Shown one piece after another: positions 18,083 to 28,146 of a stretch of 64,000 nucleotides of DNA. Position 1 is the first letter of the stretch; the number at the start of each line of letters is the position of its first letter. The stretch is from positions 87,963-151,962 of the forward strand of contig PKUO01000028.1 of assembly GCA_002869585.1 (NCBI GenBank), written 5' to 3'. The notes beneath the pieces are model-generated. The model was not told where the DNA came from. It made no database searches and saw only the letters and a program-made list of their open reading frames with translations. The stretch is from Sedimenticola sp. GTDB lineage: Bacteria > Pseudomonadota > Gammaproteobacteria > Chromatiales > Chromatiaceae. The translations under genes and the position numbers were made by a program.

Positions 18083-20247
18083 GGTCGAGGCGCCCCACAG
18101 GATTGCAGAAAATCATAATAGTCGATGGCCTCGATGATCCCGTCAGCATAGGGCCTTCCTGCAAAATAGATTTTTTCGATATCCGTCAACTCCGATAACT
18201 CCTCTTCATGGCGATTGGCAACAACCACCGCCAGTGTATTTCCGCGCATCATGTCCTCATCACCCCCTGATCCGCCGGCAGCAAGAATATGCTCCAGGGG
18301 TACATCCCATTGATCACTGAACCAGCGCAACGCCTGTCCTTTCGATGCACGAATGGGGACGATGTCGAGAAACTGGCCAAATGCGAATGTGACATTGGCT
18401 GTCTGGTCATGTTGATGCAGCAGCCTGGTTATTTCATTAACATCCGGGGCAATGGATGGATCGATGTAGTAACTGATTTTGAAACTGCTCTGCTCTGACT
18501 TGGGCTGAAGCCGCAACCCCGGGATCTCCTCCAGAAGACCGCTGATTACTTTCGGGTTCCAGAGGTGACTGATATGAGTACTCCATGCGGTGTCACGGGT
18601 GAGGTTGGGCGCATAGTAAATCTCAGTGCCCTGGCTGGTAATCAGCACATCGGGCTGGGTAATTGAAAAGCGCTTGAGCATCGACAGGGCCGAGTCCAAC
18701 CGTCTGCCCGTGGCTATACCAAAGGAGACACAGCGCCTGTTTGTCCTGACAAGCTCGATAAAGCGCTGCAATGCCTCACGATCACCCAACAGACTCTGAT
18801 CGAGATCGGTGAATATCGCACGGTCATGATAGAGCATTGGACGGCGTTTCAAACACATCCTCGCTGGTGGCTCAACCTCACTGATGATCGGGTGCAGTAA
18901 TGACAGGTATTTTTCCGCATGAGCGGACCAGGCATAGTGTTTTCGAACGCCTTTTATACCGTTCTCTGAAAGCCTGTTCCAGGTTTCATGCTCGGCAAGA
19001 ATTCGCCCGAGTGTCTCGGAGATTGCCTGTTTATCCAGCGGGTCTATCAGGTAGCCGTTCTCGCAATTCCGGATTATATCCACCGGCCCGCCATCTTCGG
19101 TGGCCACGATAGGCAAGCCGGAAGCGGCGGCCTCGATCAGCGTCAGGCCAAAAGGCTCAGTCAGGGCAGGGTTGACAAACACCCCCTTGGATAAGGCCGC
19201 CAGCCGATAGAGGGTGGGTACATCATCGGCTTTATGATGTTTCGGGTAGGCAATCCGCCCATACAGATCATATTGATCGATGGTGAGCAGAATGTCCTGT
19301 AGCACCTCCTGCGCACCGCTCTCCATATCCCGTATATCATCACGATTACCGGCAATGATCACCAGGTTGGCCTGTTCCTGAAGTTTTGCGTTCTCACCGT
19401 AGGCTGCTACCAGGGCCGAAATGTTTTTACGTTGATCGGGTCGTGACAGCGCTAGAATCAGCGGCTTTTCGGGCTCCCGGAGAAAACGCATCACCTCTTG
19501 GGCAATATCGCTTTTTCGCTCGGTGCCTTCGGGTGGAAAAAAGCGGGTCAGATCGGTGCCAGGTGGGACCACGCGCATTTTCGTGGGTTGATAATGATCG
19601 TAAAGGCCGTATTGCTCCTCGATCTCCTGATTGGTGCTGGTTATCACCAGATTGGCGAGACCTAGGGTCGCCTCCTCGGCTTCAATCCGGCGTGAGATTT
19701 TATAACGTTGTTCTATATCTGTTCGTTTCAGGCCGCTGGCCAATAGGCGTCTACGCTTGCTTCGGCCCAGGGAGTGTCCAGTGTGCACCAGAGGGATACC
19801 CAAGCGATTAGACAGGCTCGTACCCACATAGCCTGCGTCGGCATAGTGACTGTGAATGACATCCGGCAACTTCTGCTGCGCGTTGATATGGGCCAGGGCG
19901 TTATCGGCAAAGACATCCAGGTCATCCCAAAGATCTTCCTTGAAAAGATAACCGTTTTCACCACAAGCGATACGCACTATCCGGGCCTTGCCTGAAAGAG
20001 GCTCCCCAGGCTTTGCATAGTCCGCGCTGACCTGCGGATCAATAACCAAGCGGGTCAGTAGATCTACACGCTCAACATCGGGATGTTCACCCAGTGCCTT
20101 TGCCAGTTCGACGACATACTTCGTCTGACCGCCCGTATCGGCATCACGACCCAACTCCAAATCCTTCCCTCGTATCAAACCGTGGATGCTTATCAGAACA
20201 AGATAGATACCACCTTTTGACAATGCATTATCTGTATTCATAGGCAC
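18079..20247 (-). CDS. sps: Sucrose-phosphate synthase, GT-B plus HAD domain
   Basis: This 722-residue enzyme joins UDP-glucose and fructose-6-phosphate to sucrose-6-phosphate. Residues 1-465 are the GT4 glycosyltransferase, with GRDADTGGQTKYVVELAKAL, the catalytic-region HSHYADAGYVG, VHTGHSLGRSKRRRLL, PPGTDLTRFFPPEG and the donor-site TEPFGLTLIEAAASGLPIVA. Residues 480-722 form a HAD domain (FTDLDQSLLGD) whose last motif reads GGSGGDEDMM rather than GDSGND, so it may be a regulatory or inactive phosphatase. The start is either GTG at 20247, 6 bases after AAGGAG, or ATG at 20241; spacing favours GTG. It is the first gene of the operon, divergent from the MarR regulator. Confidence 0.92.
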   Translation of the reverse strand: MPMNTDNALSKGGIYLVLISIHGLIRGKDLELGRDADTGGQTKYVVELAKALGEHPDVERVDLLTRLVIDPQVSADYAKPGEPLSGKARIVRIACGENGYLFKEDLWDDLDVFADNALAHINAQQKLPDVIHSHYADAGYVGTSLSNRLGIPLVHTGHSLGRSKRRRLLASGLKRTDIEQRYKISRRIEAEEATLGLANLVITSTNQEIEEQYGLYDHYQPTKMRVVPPGTDLTRFFPPEGTERKSDIAQEVMRFLREPEKPLILALSRPDQRKNISALVAAYGENAKLQEQANLVIIAGNRDDIRDMESGAQEVLQDILLTIDQYDLYGRIAYPKHHKADDVPTLYRLAALSKGVFVNPALTEPFGLTLIEAAASGLPIVATEDGGPVDIIRNCENGYLIDPLDKQAISETLGRILAEHETWNRLSENGIKGVRKHYAWSAHAEKYLSLLHPIISEVEPPARMCLKRRPMLYHDRAIFTDLDQSLLGDREALQRFIELVRTNRRCVSFGIATGRRLDSALSMLKRFSITQPDVLITSQGTEIYYAPNLTRDTAWSTHISHLWNPKVISGLLEEIPGLRLQPKSEQSSFKISYYIDPSIAPDVNEITRLLHQHDQTANVTFAFGQFLDIVPIRASKGQALRWFSDQWDVPLEHILAAGGSGGDEDMMRGNTLAVVVANRHEEELSELTDIEKIYFAGRPYADGIIEAIDYYDFLQSCGAPRP

Positions 20248-20655
20248 ACCCGATCTCCTTCACTCGATGCAATGCTGGAATGTGGATACTCTACTCCTTG
20301 AAGCCTGGAAGAAAATGGTAAATGTAAAATAATGACGAAAAACCAAGGTCATGTGGCATTATTTGTTTCATTGCATTTTATTCGTACACGAATTATATTT
20401 AAAGTCCTGTTATGAAATAATAACCATGAAATACAATAATATCTCTTATTATTATTATATTAATCATGATGTTATATATTTTTTAGGAATATAAAAGAAA
20501 TTCATATTTTATACCGTTAACTAATTAATCAATATCAATTTATTGGCATTCTTTGCTCTGTTCATAAATATAGACAGATGCGTGATGACAGACAGAATGC
20601 CTTGCTGAGCAGATATGTTTTAAAACAACCATGCATCTTCAATCCGAGGTAATGT
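20248..20655. promoter_or_regulatory. AT-rich divergent control region, sucrose operon and MarR gene
   Basis: This 408-base gap is far more AT-rich than its flanks, with runs such as TTATTATTATTATATTAATC. It must hold the promoters of the sucrose operon (leftward) and the regulator (rightward). The 6-2-6 palindrome at 20380-20393 is the best operator candidate. No gene is seen. Confidence 0.55.
20380..20393. promoter_or_regulatory. Candidate MarR-type operator palindrome
   Basis: ATTCGT and ACGAAT flank the two bases AC, giving a perfect 6-2-6 dyad. It lies 133 bases upstream of the SPS start and about 260 bases upstream of the MarR gene. Short dyads of this size are typical of MarR-family operators. 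I did not find a second exact copy before proX. Confidence 0.35.
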
Positions 20656-21201
20656 GTGTCGAACGATTCTGATATATGTGATGAAGTCCTGATCTCCCTT
20701 CGCCGGGTTATGCGGGCGGTAGACATTCACTCCCGGAGCCTGATCAGCACCCATAGCCTGACTGGACCACAGGCTTTAATTCTCAAGGAGATCAGCAAGG
20801 CTCATGTTCTCACCGCTGGCGAAATCGCTAAACGGGTAACCTTGAGTCAAGCCACCATTACCGACATCATTAACCGTCTAGAAAAGCGTGAACTGGTTAC
20901 CAAGAGCAGAAGTGACGGGGACCGCAGAAAGATACACATCAGTGCGACACCCAAGGCAATCGTTTTGCTGCAAAAGTCTCCCCCGCTACTCCAGGAACGT
21001 TTTGTTTCAAGGTTCAAGAATCTCCAGGCCTGGGAACAGTCGCAGTTGCTTTCATCTCTGCAGCGTATTGCTGAGATGATGGATGCCGATAATCTTGACC
21101 TGACAACTCCCCTCACCAACCAGATTACCCCTGCAGACGAATGCAAAACTCCGGATGAATCCCTCGACAGCGATCAACCGAAGACCACTGGCAGTAAATG
21201 A
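20656..21201 (+). CDS. MarR-family regulator, EctR/CosR-like
   Basis: This transcription factor has 181 residues. The winged helix-turn-helix lies at residues 40-105 (ILKEISKAHVLTAGEIAKRV, then SQATITDIINRLEKRELV and the wing SRSDGDRRKIHI). The N-terminus (RRVMRAVDIHSRSLIS) and general layout recall EctR/CosR, the MarR-type regulators of compatible-solute genes. The start is GTG at 20656, 6 bases after GAGG; no ATG lies near. The gene sits between the sucrose operon and proXWV, which makes it the likely regulator of both. A hydrophilic C-terminal tail of about 25 residues is probably disordered. The link to osmotic control is inference. Confidence 0.88.
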   Translation: MSNDSDICDEVLISLRRVMRAVDIHSRSLISTHSLTGPQALILKEISKAHVLTAGEIAKRVTLSQATITDIINRLEKRELVTKSRSDGDRRKIHISATPKAIVLLQKSPPLLQERFVSRFKNLQAWEQSQLLSSLQRIAEMMDADNLDLTTPLTNQITPADECKTPDESLDSDQPKTTGSK

Positions 21202-21679
21202 CCGGATCGCATTTCCCAGGCAATGAACTTCCTGTTTCGAATAATATCCATAGTAATCTAATCATTATTATCCATCACATTTTTTGATTGGCGATGTTTA
21301 TCCAAAAAACCATTCATTCTTTAGCGTATATCTGCGGAGAACCCTAAATCTGATCAATCAACTACATTACTCAGCAGCATAATACCATCCAGTGCGCATA
21401 CCTAAACCAATTGTTACTATTTGTTTTTATTAATTATAATCTCTTTTCTTGTTCCCGCTATGTTTTCCAGAGGGTGAATTCCAAGCGCGACGGATAACAA
21501 TAGAACAATGATCGTTAATTCCATCATGCGTTTCTTTTTGCCCCGTAATTGGACATGATCAGTATCTTTTTGTTAGGCTAAATAAGCTACGTATACTAAG
21601 TTTTTGAATTTCGCCTCTGGATCGGAGATTACATAGGTTTCCGAACCGCGAGAGATTGACAGCAAAAGTCGGAGAAAAT
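21202..21679. other. Control region upstream of proX
   Basis: This AT-rich gap of 478 bases holds the proX promoter at 21570-21597. The long leader before it (21202-21560) has no gene or hairpin that I trust. Confidence 0.45.
21570..21597 (+). promoter_or_regulatory. Sigma-70-like promoter of proXWV
   Basis: TTGTTA (21570-21575) and TATACT (21592-21597) are separated by 16 bases. The start codon of proX follows 82 bases after the -10 box. Confidence 0.55.
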
Positions 21680-22681
21680 ATGAAAATATTACTAAGCGCC
21701 GGAGTAATTTTGGCCAGTTCGTTTACCTCGGTATATGCAGCCAATGAATGTGGCAAAGTTACCATCGCAGATATGAACTGGAGTTCTGCCGAACTCATCG
21801 CGAATGTAGACCGGTTCATCCTTGAGCACGGCTATGGATGCCAGGCTGAACTCGTTCCTGGCGACACCATGCCGACCGGAACCTCGATGATTGAAAAAGG
21901 CGAGCCTGATATTGCACCCGAGCTCTGGAGCAACTCCTTCAAAGACGCATTGGAGAAAGGCGTGGCTGAAAAACGCCTGAGAATTGCCGGCAAGTCTCTG
22001 GCCGATGGTGGTGAAGAGGGTTTCTGGGTACCCCAGTATCTGGTGGACAAGAATCCCGAACTTGCAACCATCGACGGTATCAAGGCCAACGCAAAGATGT
22101 TCAAGCATCCTGAAAACCCGGATAAATCCGCATTCATGGGTTGTCCGGCCGGATGGAACTGCCAGATTACCAGCGGTAACCTGTTCAAGGCCCTGAAACT
22201 TGCCGATTCCGGTTTCGAACTGATTGACCCAGGTTCAGGCGCCGGGCTGGCAGGTGCTATTGCCAAATCCTACGAACGTCAGGAACCCTGGTTTGGTTAC
22301 TACTGGGCGCCGACCGCAGTGCTCGGTAAATACAAGATGGTCAAGGTTGACTTCAATTCAGGCACTGATGAGAAGCACTATGTTGACTGTATCAGCATAG
22401 AGGGCTGTGAAAATCCAAAGGTCACCATGTATCCACCCTCACCAGTACACACGGTCACGACCGAGGCTTTCGCCACGCGGGCGCCTGAGGCTTATGCCTA
22501 TCTTGCCAAACGCGCCTTCAAAAATGACCAGATGAACCAGTTACTGGCATGGATGGAGGATAACCAGGCTGATGGAGACATCGCCATGGAGCACTTTCTG
22601 AAGTCCTACGAAGCAGACTGGACACCCTGGGTATCCAAGGAAGTTGCTGACAAAGTCAAAAAAGCTCTTAGCAAAATCTAA
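21680..22681 (+). CDS. proX: Glycine betaine/proline-binding protein
   Basis: This periplasmic binding protein (333 residues, OpuAC/ProX family) belongs to an ABC importer for osmoprotectants. The ATG at 21680 follows GGAG by 5 bases and opens a signal peptide (MKILLSAGVILASSFTSVYA); the longer TTG-start frame lacks one. Ligand-site tryptophans are present: DMNWSSAEL, PELWSNSF, CPAGWNCQI and WFGYYWAPTAVLG. It is the first gene of proX-proW-proV, an unusual order relative to E. coli proVWX, and is followed by a strong hairpin before proW. Confidence 0.92.
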   Translation: MKILLSAGVILASSFTSVYAANECGKVTIADMNWSSAELIANVDRFILEHGYGCQAELVPGDTMPTGTSMIEKGEPDIAPELWSNSFKDALEKGVAEKRLRIAGKSLADGGEEGFWVPQYLVDKNPELATIDGIKANAKMFKHPENPDKSAFMGCPAGWNCQITSGNLFKALKLADSGFELIDPGSGAGLAGAIAKSYERQEPWFGYYWAPTAVLGKYKMVKVDFNSGTDEKHYVDCISIEGCENPKVTMYPPSPVHTVTTEAFATRAPEAYAYLAKRAFKNDQMNQLLAWMEDNQADGDIAMEHFLKSYEADWTPWVSKEVADKVKKALSKI

Positions 22682-22695
22682 CCACTTAGATTTAC

Positions 22696-22740
22696 CGGCT
22701 TATTATTCCGACACTCGGTCGGAATAGTAAGCCGTGTTTT
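22696..22740 (+). terminator. Hairpin with T-run between proX and proW
   Basis: A 17-bp stem (22696-22712 with 22718-22734, one G/T pair) and a 5-base loop are followed by TGTTTT. It should stop or process much of the transcript, giving excess binding protein over the membrane subunits. Confidence 0.7.
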
Positions 22741-22810
22741 AAGAGCAGCATATCCCGGGAGTAGTTGTAATAATCCCCTGGATTTATCCTTCCCGTACAG
22801 GTAAAAACCC

Positions 22811-23710
22811 ATGGCTGAAAATTCCTGGCTCACCGAATTCCCGGCAATGGATCGAACAGATCTGTTGGCCATCCGCAAAACACTGGATAGCGGTTTTCGC
22901 GATTTCTCACGATCCTATGGCGACGCCATCGAGTCCTTTTTCGATCCGCTGCTGAACTTGCTGGTCTTGATTGAACAACTGCTGATCCAATCACCCTGGT
23001 GGGTGATCATTCTAGCCGTCGCCGGACTCTCCTTTGCGGCAAGCCGCTCAATCAAACTGACGATTGGTGTAATAGTCGCCTTTATGCTGATTGGCTATTT
23101 CGGCATGTGGGATAACGCCATGCGCACCATGGGGATCATTACCGTCTCCACACTGCTTTCCATAACGATTGGCGTACCCATCGGTATATTGATGTCCAGT
23201 TCAAACAGGGCGCAATCCATCGTCACACCGATACTCGATATCATGCAGACCATGCCAGCGTTCGTATATCTGATTCCGGTGGTGATGTTGCTGGGTATCG
23301 GCAAGGTTCCTGGCGTGATCGCCGTGGTGATTTACGCCATTCCTCCGGTGATCCGACTGACCAACCTGGGCATCCGCCTGGTAGACAAAGAGGTGCTGGA
23401 AGCGGCAACCGCCTATGGCGCAAATCGCATGCAACGACTCTGGGGAGTACAGCTTCCGCTCGCAATGCCAACCATTATGGCGGGTATCAACCAGACCATC
23501 ATGATGGCACTGGCCATGGTGGTGATAGCATCGATGATCGGCGTCAAGGGACTGGGACAGCCCGTATTGAAGTCAATCACCAATCAGTACTTCACCATGG
23601 GTCTGTTTAACGGACTCGCCATTGTAGCCCTGGCCATTATCTTTGATCGGGTATCCCAGGCCTATGCGAAGCGTTCACAGAAACATCTGCAGGGTATACA
23701 AAATGACTGA
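22811..23710 (+). CDS. proW: Glycine betaine/proline ABC transporter permease
   Basis: This inner-membrane permease has 299 residues. An N-terminal region of about 60 residues (with PLLNLLVLIEQLL) precedes at least five helices. The EAA loop (EVLEAATAYGANRMQRLWGVQLPLA written in parts as EVLEAATAYGANRM and LWGVQLPLAMPTI) contacts ProV. The family is BPD_transp_1 of the ProW/OpuAB type. Start: ATG at 22811. Its end overlaps the proV start by 8 bases. Confidence 0.92.
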   Translation: MAENSWLTEFPAMDRTDLLAIRKTLDSGFRDFSRSYGDAIESFFDPLLNLLVLIEQLLIQSPWWVIILAVAGLSFAASRSIKLTIGVIVAFMLIGYFGMWDNAMRTMGIITVSTLLSITIGVPIGILMSSSNRAQSIVTPILDIMQTMPAFVYLIPVVMLLGIGKVPGVIAVVIYAIPPVIRLTNLGIRLVDKEVLEAATAYGANRMQRLWGVQLPLAMPTIMAGINQTIMMALAMVVIASMIGVKGLGQPVLKSITNQYFTMGLFNGLAIVALAIIFDRVSQAYAKRSQKHLQGIQND

Positions 23711-24929
23711 TCCGTTTATCCAGGTAAAAGGTCTCTATAAGATTTTTGGTGAAGATCCCGAATCTGCCCTGCCCCATATCGCCGAGGGCAAGAGTAAAAA
23801 CGAGATTCTTGCAGAAACAGGTCACACGATCGGGCTCAAGGATATCAATCTCACCATAGAGAAAGGCAAGTTGTTTGTGGTTATGGGCTTGTCCGGTTGC
23901 GGAAAGTCCACGCTAATCCGACATTTCAATCGCCTGATTGACCCGACCAAAGGCCAGATCATAGTCGATGGCGTCGATGTTGTTCAGCTCTCCCAAAAAG
24001 AGCTCGAATCCTTTCGTTGTCACAAGATATCGATGGTCTTCCAGCATTTTGGTCTGATGCCCCACCGCACGGTACTTGAAAATGTGGCCTATGGACTGGC
24101 CGTACAAAAGGTGAATAAGGAGATACGTTACGAGAAGGCCCATCACTGGTTGGAGACAGTGGGTCTGAAAGGCTACGAATCACTCTATCCATCACAGCTT
24201 TCAGGCGGGCAGCAGCAACGCGTCGGTCTGGCGCGAGCGCTCTGTACCGATGCTGATATTCTCCTGATGGATGAGGCCTTCTCAGCCCTGGATCCATTGA
24301 TTCGCAGCGAGATGCAGGATCAGTTGATTGAACTTCAGGAAAAACTCCATAAAACCATCATTTTCATTACCCACGACCTGGACGAAGCTCTGCGTCTCGG
24401 GGACCGCATCGCCATCCTGAAAGATGGTGAGTTGGTCCAGGAAGGGGCTCCCGAGGATATTCTGCTGAATCCTGTGAACGACTATGTCGAAGCCTTTGTC
24501 CGGGATGTCAACCGGGCACGCGCATTGACGGTTGAAACAGTCATGAAACCACCCGTCTGGCGAATTACAGCAAACACCATCGCAGAGGCCTTATCGCAAA
24601 TGCGCAAACAGCCCGGCGACTATGGTTACTATGTCAATGACGATGGCTATCAGGGTGTGATTACCCAGGAAAAACTGGAAGCAGCGGCAAAGAAAAACGG
24701 CTCAGGCGTGATCTGCGAAAAGGTGATCGAAGAACTCAGCCCTGTATCCCCAGATTCGCTCCTCGAATCGGTTCTGCCGGAAACGCTTGATTCTGAGTAC
24801 CCCTTGCCTGTCGTTGATGAACAGGGCGAACTATGCGGCGAGTTGTCACGCGCCTCTCTCGCCAAGGCATTGGTAGATACCGGTGGCGATGAATCAGAAG
24901 AGTCTACGGGTACCCGTCCTTCCACATGA
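23703..24929 (+). CDS. proV: Glycine betaine/proline ABC transporter ATPase
   Basis: This ATPase subunit has 408 residues. The start is the ATG at 23703 inside the end of proW (MTDPFIQVKGLYKIFG); the longer frame is proW sequence in another frame. Walker A is GLSGCGKST, the signature LSGGQQQR, Walker B ILLMDEA with FSALDPL, and the H-loop ITHDLDEA. Residues 280-395 form a CBS-domain pair (TVETVMKPPVWRI onward), which in OpuA-type transporters senses ionic strength or nucleotides. The three genes make a complete osmoprotectant importer. Confidence 0.93.
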   Translation: MTDPFIQVKGLYKIFGEDPESALPHIAEGKSKNEILAETGHTIGLKDINLTIEKGKLFVVMGLSGCGKSTLIRHFNRLIDPTKGQIIVDGVDVVQLSQKELESFRCHKISMVFQHFGLMPHRTVLENVAYGLAVQKVNKEIRYEKAHHWLETVGLKGYESLYPSQLSGGQQQRVGLARALCTDADILLMDEAFSALDPLIRSEMQDQLIELQEKLHKTIIFITHDLDEALRLGDRIAILKDGELVQEGAPEDILLNPVNDYVEAFVRDVNRARALTVETVMKPPVWRITANTIAEALSQMRKQPGDYGYYVNDDGYQGVITQEKLEAAAKKNGSGVICEKVIEELSPVSPDSLLESVLPETLDSEYPLPVVDEQGELCGELSRASLAKALVDTGGDESEESTGTRPST

Positions 24930-25345
24930 AATAGAAAGAGGTCTGTGGAGTCATGTTATCTTGGCTCCACACCTTTTTGGTCAGATGCGGCGTCCGCAGT
25001 AAACACCTCGGAATCTGGGTGCAATGCATACCTGGCAAACCAGAAGCCGGTCGTTGTCACCAGTCGATTACCTTCCGTATCTGCAGCATGGGCACTACGC
25101 GCCTCTTCGTTCCAATAAACAGAAAATCGCTTACTGCCAACTCTGTCTTGGAAAATACTTTGACCGTTCTAACTTAATGCCAGAAACGGATAGGCCTTGT
25201 GTAAACCACCGATCACAAACCCCATTACTGCGCTCTCGGATGACAGGTATTCGGCAGCCTGTTGGACTAGCATCCCGCTGATTTCTCATAACCTGCGTAT
25301 GGGCTTTTATTGTAGCTATTGTCGAGCGCCACTGCGGGAGATGAG

Positions 25346-25359
25346 TTGAGCTATATCAT
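25346..25359 (+). promoter_or_regulatory. FNR-like site upstream of fumarate reductase
   Basis: TTGAG-CTAT-ATCAT matches 8 of the 10 defined bases of the FNR consensus TTGAT-N4-ATCAA. Its centre is about 60 bases upstream of the start point expected from the promoter at 25379-25406, which is the usual class I position. Induction without oxygen would fit the enzyme. This is an inference from position and match only. Confidence 0.4.
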
Positions 25360-25378
25360 CTATTCTCCATATTCCACT

Positions 25379-25406
25379 TTGTCAATATAGAAGACAATAC
25401 TAATAT
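25379..25406 (+). promoter_or_regulatory. Promoter of frdCAB
   Basis: TTGTCA (25379-25384) and TAATAT (25401-25406) are separated by 16 bases, 35 bases before the start codon. The ribosome site AAGAGG follows. Confidence 0.5.
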
Positions 25407-25441
25407 ACTGTTTTATATGCAGCAGGTAAGAGGCTGAGCTG

Positions 25442-26179
25442 ATGAAAATGATGATAACCAAGCATCCATCCGCATGGCCTGCCCGTTTCGACCTGATGCA
25501 GAGCGCCACCGGGCTCTTTCTGGCCCTGTTCATGTGGCTGCACATGTTTTTTGTTTCATCCATCCTGCTGGGCAAGGATGCCATGTGGACCGTTGCCCGT
25601 TTCTTTGAAGGCTACTTTTTTTTCGGCACCAATTTTCCGCTTCTAGTTTCTGGTTTTGTTGCCCTGATATTCTCGCTGATTATCATTCATTCCGCCCTCG
25701 CCCTGCGTAAATTCCCAGCCAACTGGAAGCAATACAGCCGGTTCTGGCAGCACATGCGCAGCATGAGGCATGCCGACACCACACTCTGGCTGGTGCAGGT
25801 GGTAACTGGTTTCATCATGTTTTTTCTGGCCTCTGTCCATCTCTATGTCATGTTGAGCCGGCCTGAATTGATCGGCCCCTATGCCTCGGCTGACCGTGTC
25901 TGGAGCCTGCGCATGTGGCCGCTCTATTTGCTATTGCTGTTTGCCGTCGAATTGCATGGCGCTGTGGGACTTTATCGTCTGGCCATCAAATGGGGCTGGT
26001 TTGACCGGGGCGATCCCCAATCCACGCGGCGTCGCCTGAAAACTGCGAAATGGATCATGAGCATCTTTTTCCTGGTTCTCGGACTTGCAACCCTCGCCGC
26101 CTACATCAAGATCGGTATCGACCACTCAGCCAACGTGGGTGAGTTGTACACCCCCTCCTGGATGGAGGTGCAGCAATGA
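25442..26179 (+). CDS. frdC: Fumarate reductase diheme cytochrome b subunit
   Basis: This membrane anchor (245 residues) is of the Wolinella FrdC type, with five transmembrane helices and two b hemes. Candidate heme histidines lie in [29 protein letters not shown] and VELHGAVGL. It passes electrons between menaquinone/quinol and FrdB. This anchor type differs from the heme-free FrdCD pair of E. coli. Start: ATG at 25442, 8 bases after AAGAGG. Its stop overlaps the frdA start (ATGA). Confidence 0.9.
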   Translation: MKMMITKHPSAWPARFDLMQSATGLFLALFMWLHMFFVSSILLGKDAMWTVARFFEGYFFFGTNFPLLVSGFVALIFSLIIIHSALALRKFPANWKQYSRFWQHMRSMRHADTTLWLVQVVTGFIMFFLASVHLYVMLSRPELIGPYASADRVWSLRMWPLYLLLLFAVELHGAVGLYRLAIKWGWFDRGDPQSTRRRLKTAKWIMSIFFLVLGLATLAAYIKIGIDHSANVGELYTPSWMEVQQ

Positions 26180-28146
26180 AGCTGATCTATACCGATGTAC
26201 TGGTGATCGGTGGTGGACTGGCGGGCATGCGTACCGCGATTGGCGTAAAGCGCCGTGGACTCGACACCCTCGTGTTATCACTGGTGCCAGCAAAACGTTC
26301 ACATTCGGTGGCTGCACAAGGCGGCATGCAGGCCAGCCTCGCCAACTGCGTCAAGGCGGCTGGGGATAACGAAGACATCCACTTTCAGGATACGGTGCGC
26401 GGGAGCGACTGGGGCTGTGATCAACAGGTTGCCCGTATGTTTACGCATATGGCGCCCAAGGCGGTTCGTGAACTGGCAGCCTGGGGCGTGCCCTGGAATC
26501 GCGTAAGGAAAGGCGAACATGAGGTCGTCATCAATGGACAACGTGTCACTCTCACCGCACCGGCCAAGGCCCATGGTCTGATTACAGCCCGTGATTTTGG
26601 CGGCACCAAGAAATGGCGTACCTGTTATACATCCGACGGCACTGGACACGCCATGCTCTATACCCTGGGAGACCAGGCCGTTGCCGCTTCAATTCCGGTT
26701 GAAGAGCGCAAGGAGGCGATGGCACTGATCCATGACCAGGGCCGTTGCTACGGTGCGGTTGTCAGGGATCTGATCAGTGGTGAGCTCAGCGCCTATCTGG
26801 CCAAAGCCACTGTCATGGCTACCGGTGGATATGGGCGCATCTATGGCGTTTCCACCAATGCCATCATCAACGAAGGTATAGGCCAGGCGCTGGCCCTGGA
26901 AACCGGCGTGGCGCGTCTGGCCAACATGGAAGCGGTACAGTTTCATCCGACTGCAATCGTACCTGCCGGCATCCTGGTAACCGAAGGCTGCCGTGGCGAT
27001 GGCGGCCTGCTACGCGACAAGGATGGTCATCGCTTCATGCCAGATTATGAGCCGGACAAGAAAGAGCTGGCCTCCCGCGATGTGGTCTCCCGCCGCATGG
27101 CTGAACACATGCGAAAGGGAAAAGGCGTTGCCAGTCCCTACGGTGATCATCTCTGGCTGGACATCACCGTTCTCGGCGAAGCGCACATCAATAAAAACCT
27201 GCGAGAAGTCAAAGATATCTGCCAATACTTCCTTGGCATAGACCCCTCCAAGGAGTGGATACCGGTACGCCCTACCCAGCACTACTCCATGGGCGGCATA
27301 CGTACCGACTATCGGGGAGAGAGCCCCTGGCTCAGTGGGTTGTTTGCCTGCGGCGAGGTCGCCTGCTGGGATATGCATGGCTTCAACCGGCTCGGCGGAA
27401 ACTCGGTAGCTGAAACCGTGGTCTCCGGTATGCTGGTGTCGGAATACATTGCTGATTTCTGTCAGAAACCGGAAAACGACCTGACCGTATCAACCCATCT
27501 CGCAGCCGAATTTCTGCAGCGTGAAACGGACAAACTCAAGCGATTGTTTACGTCTAGTGGTGATGAAAACGCCGTTGCAATCCGCAAACGCATGGAACAG
27601 ATTCTGATGGAGAAGGTCGGCCTGTTCAGAAACGGTGAACATCTCCGTGAAGCAGTCGAGGAGCTTCAACAGCTATTGATACGCAGCCGACAGATATCGG
27701 TCGCCTCACAGGCCCAGGGCGCCAACCCGGAGCTGGTTCTGGCCTATCGTCTGCCCCGCATGCTGAAAATCGCCATTGGTATTGCCTTGGGCGCGTTGCA
27801 GCGCACAGAAAGCCGAGGTGCACACTATCGCGAAGACCACCCCGAAAGAAATGATCGCGACTGGCTGAACCGCACACTCTGCCACTGGAACAGTGAGGAC
27901 GATACCCTGCCTGTGCTCGACTATGAACCGTTGGATGTAAACACGATGGAACTGCCACCGGGATTTAGAGGCTATGGGACGAAAAATATCATTGAACATC
28001 CCGCAACTGAGGCACGACAGACTCAGGTCGACCGGATCACAGAAGCTGCACCATCCGACTTGAATGAACAGCTGATGCCATTTCGACACCTGTTGCCGGA
28101 AAAATATCGGGGCGATAATGAGCGACTGGAAGATTCGAATCCATGA
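26176..28146 (+). CDS. frdA: Fumarate reductase flavoprotein subunit
   Basis: This catalytic subunit has 656 residues, the same length as Wolinella FrdA. It begins with the FAD-binding [16 protein letters not shown], has the flavin-linking histidine segment [16 protein letters not shown], the active-site [17 protein letters not shown] and the SRRMAEHM arginine region, and the second dinucleotide motif [20 protein letters not shown]. It reduces fumarate to succinate on the cytoplasmic side, or runs in reverse. It overlaps both neighbours by 4 bases, so all three subunits are translationally coupled. Confidence 0.94.
   Translation: MKLIYTDVLVIGGGLAGMRTAIGVKRRGLDTLVLSLVPAKRSHSVAAQGGMQASLANCVKAAGDNEDIHFQDTVRGSDWGCDQQVARMFTHMAPKAVRELAAWGVPWNRVRKGEHEVVINGQRVTLTAPAKAHGLITARDFGGTKKWRTCYTSDGTGHAMLYTLGDQAVAASIPVEERKEAMALIHDQGRCYGAVVRDLISGELSAYLAKATVMATGGYGRIYGVSTNAIINEGIGQALALETGVARLANMEAVQFHPTAIVPAGILVTEGCRGDGGLLRDKDGHRFMPDYEPDKKELASRDVVSRRMAEHMRKGKGVASPYGDHLWLDITVLGEAHINKNLREVKDICQYFLGIDPSKEWIPVRPTQHYSMGGIRTDYRGESPWLSGLFACGEVACWDMHGFNRLGGNSVAETVVSGMLVSEYIADFCQKPENDLTVSTHLAAEFLQRETDKLKRLFTSSGDENAVAIRKRMEQILMEKVGLFRNGEHLREAVEELQQLLIRSRQISVASQAQGANPELVLAYRLPRMLKIAIGIALGALQRTESRGAHYREDHPERNDRDWLNRTLCHWNSEDDTLPVLDYEPLDVNTMELPPGFRGYGTKNIIEHPATEARQTQVDRITEAAPSDLNEQLMPFRHLLPEKYRGDNERLEDSNP

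Larger units (their letters stand above)
24930..25441. other. Intergenic region upstream of frdC
   Basis: This gap has 512 bases. Two small open frames (24953-25177 and 25024-25281) show no signal, domain or ribosome site and I reject them. Near its right end lie an FNR-like dyad (25346-25359) and a promoter (25379-25406) for frdCAB. Confidence 0.45.

Noticed and set aside
24953..25281. Two small open frames between proV and frdC
   Set aside because: There is no ribosome site, no hydrophobic or domain pattern, and composition is unlike neighbouring genes.
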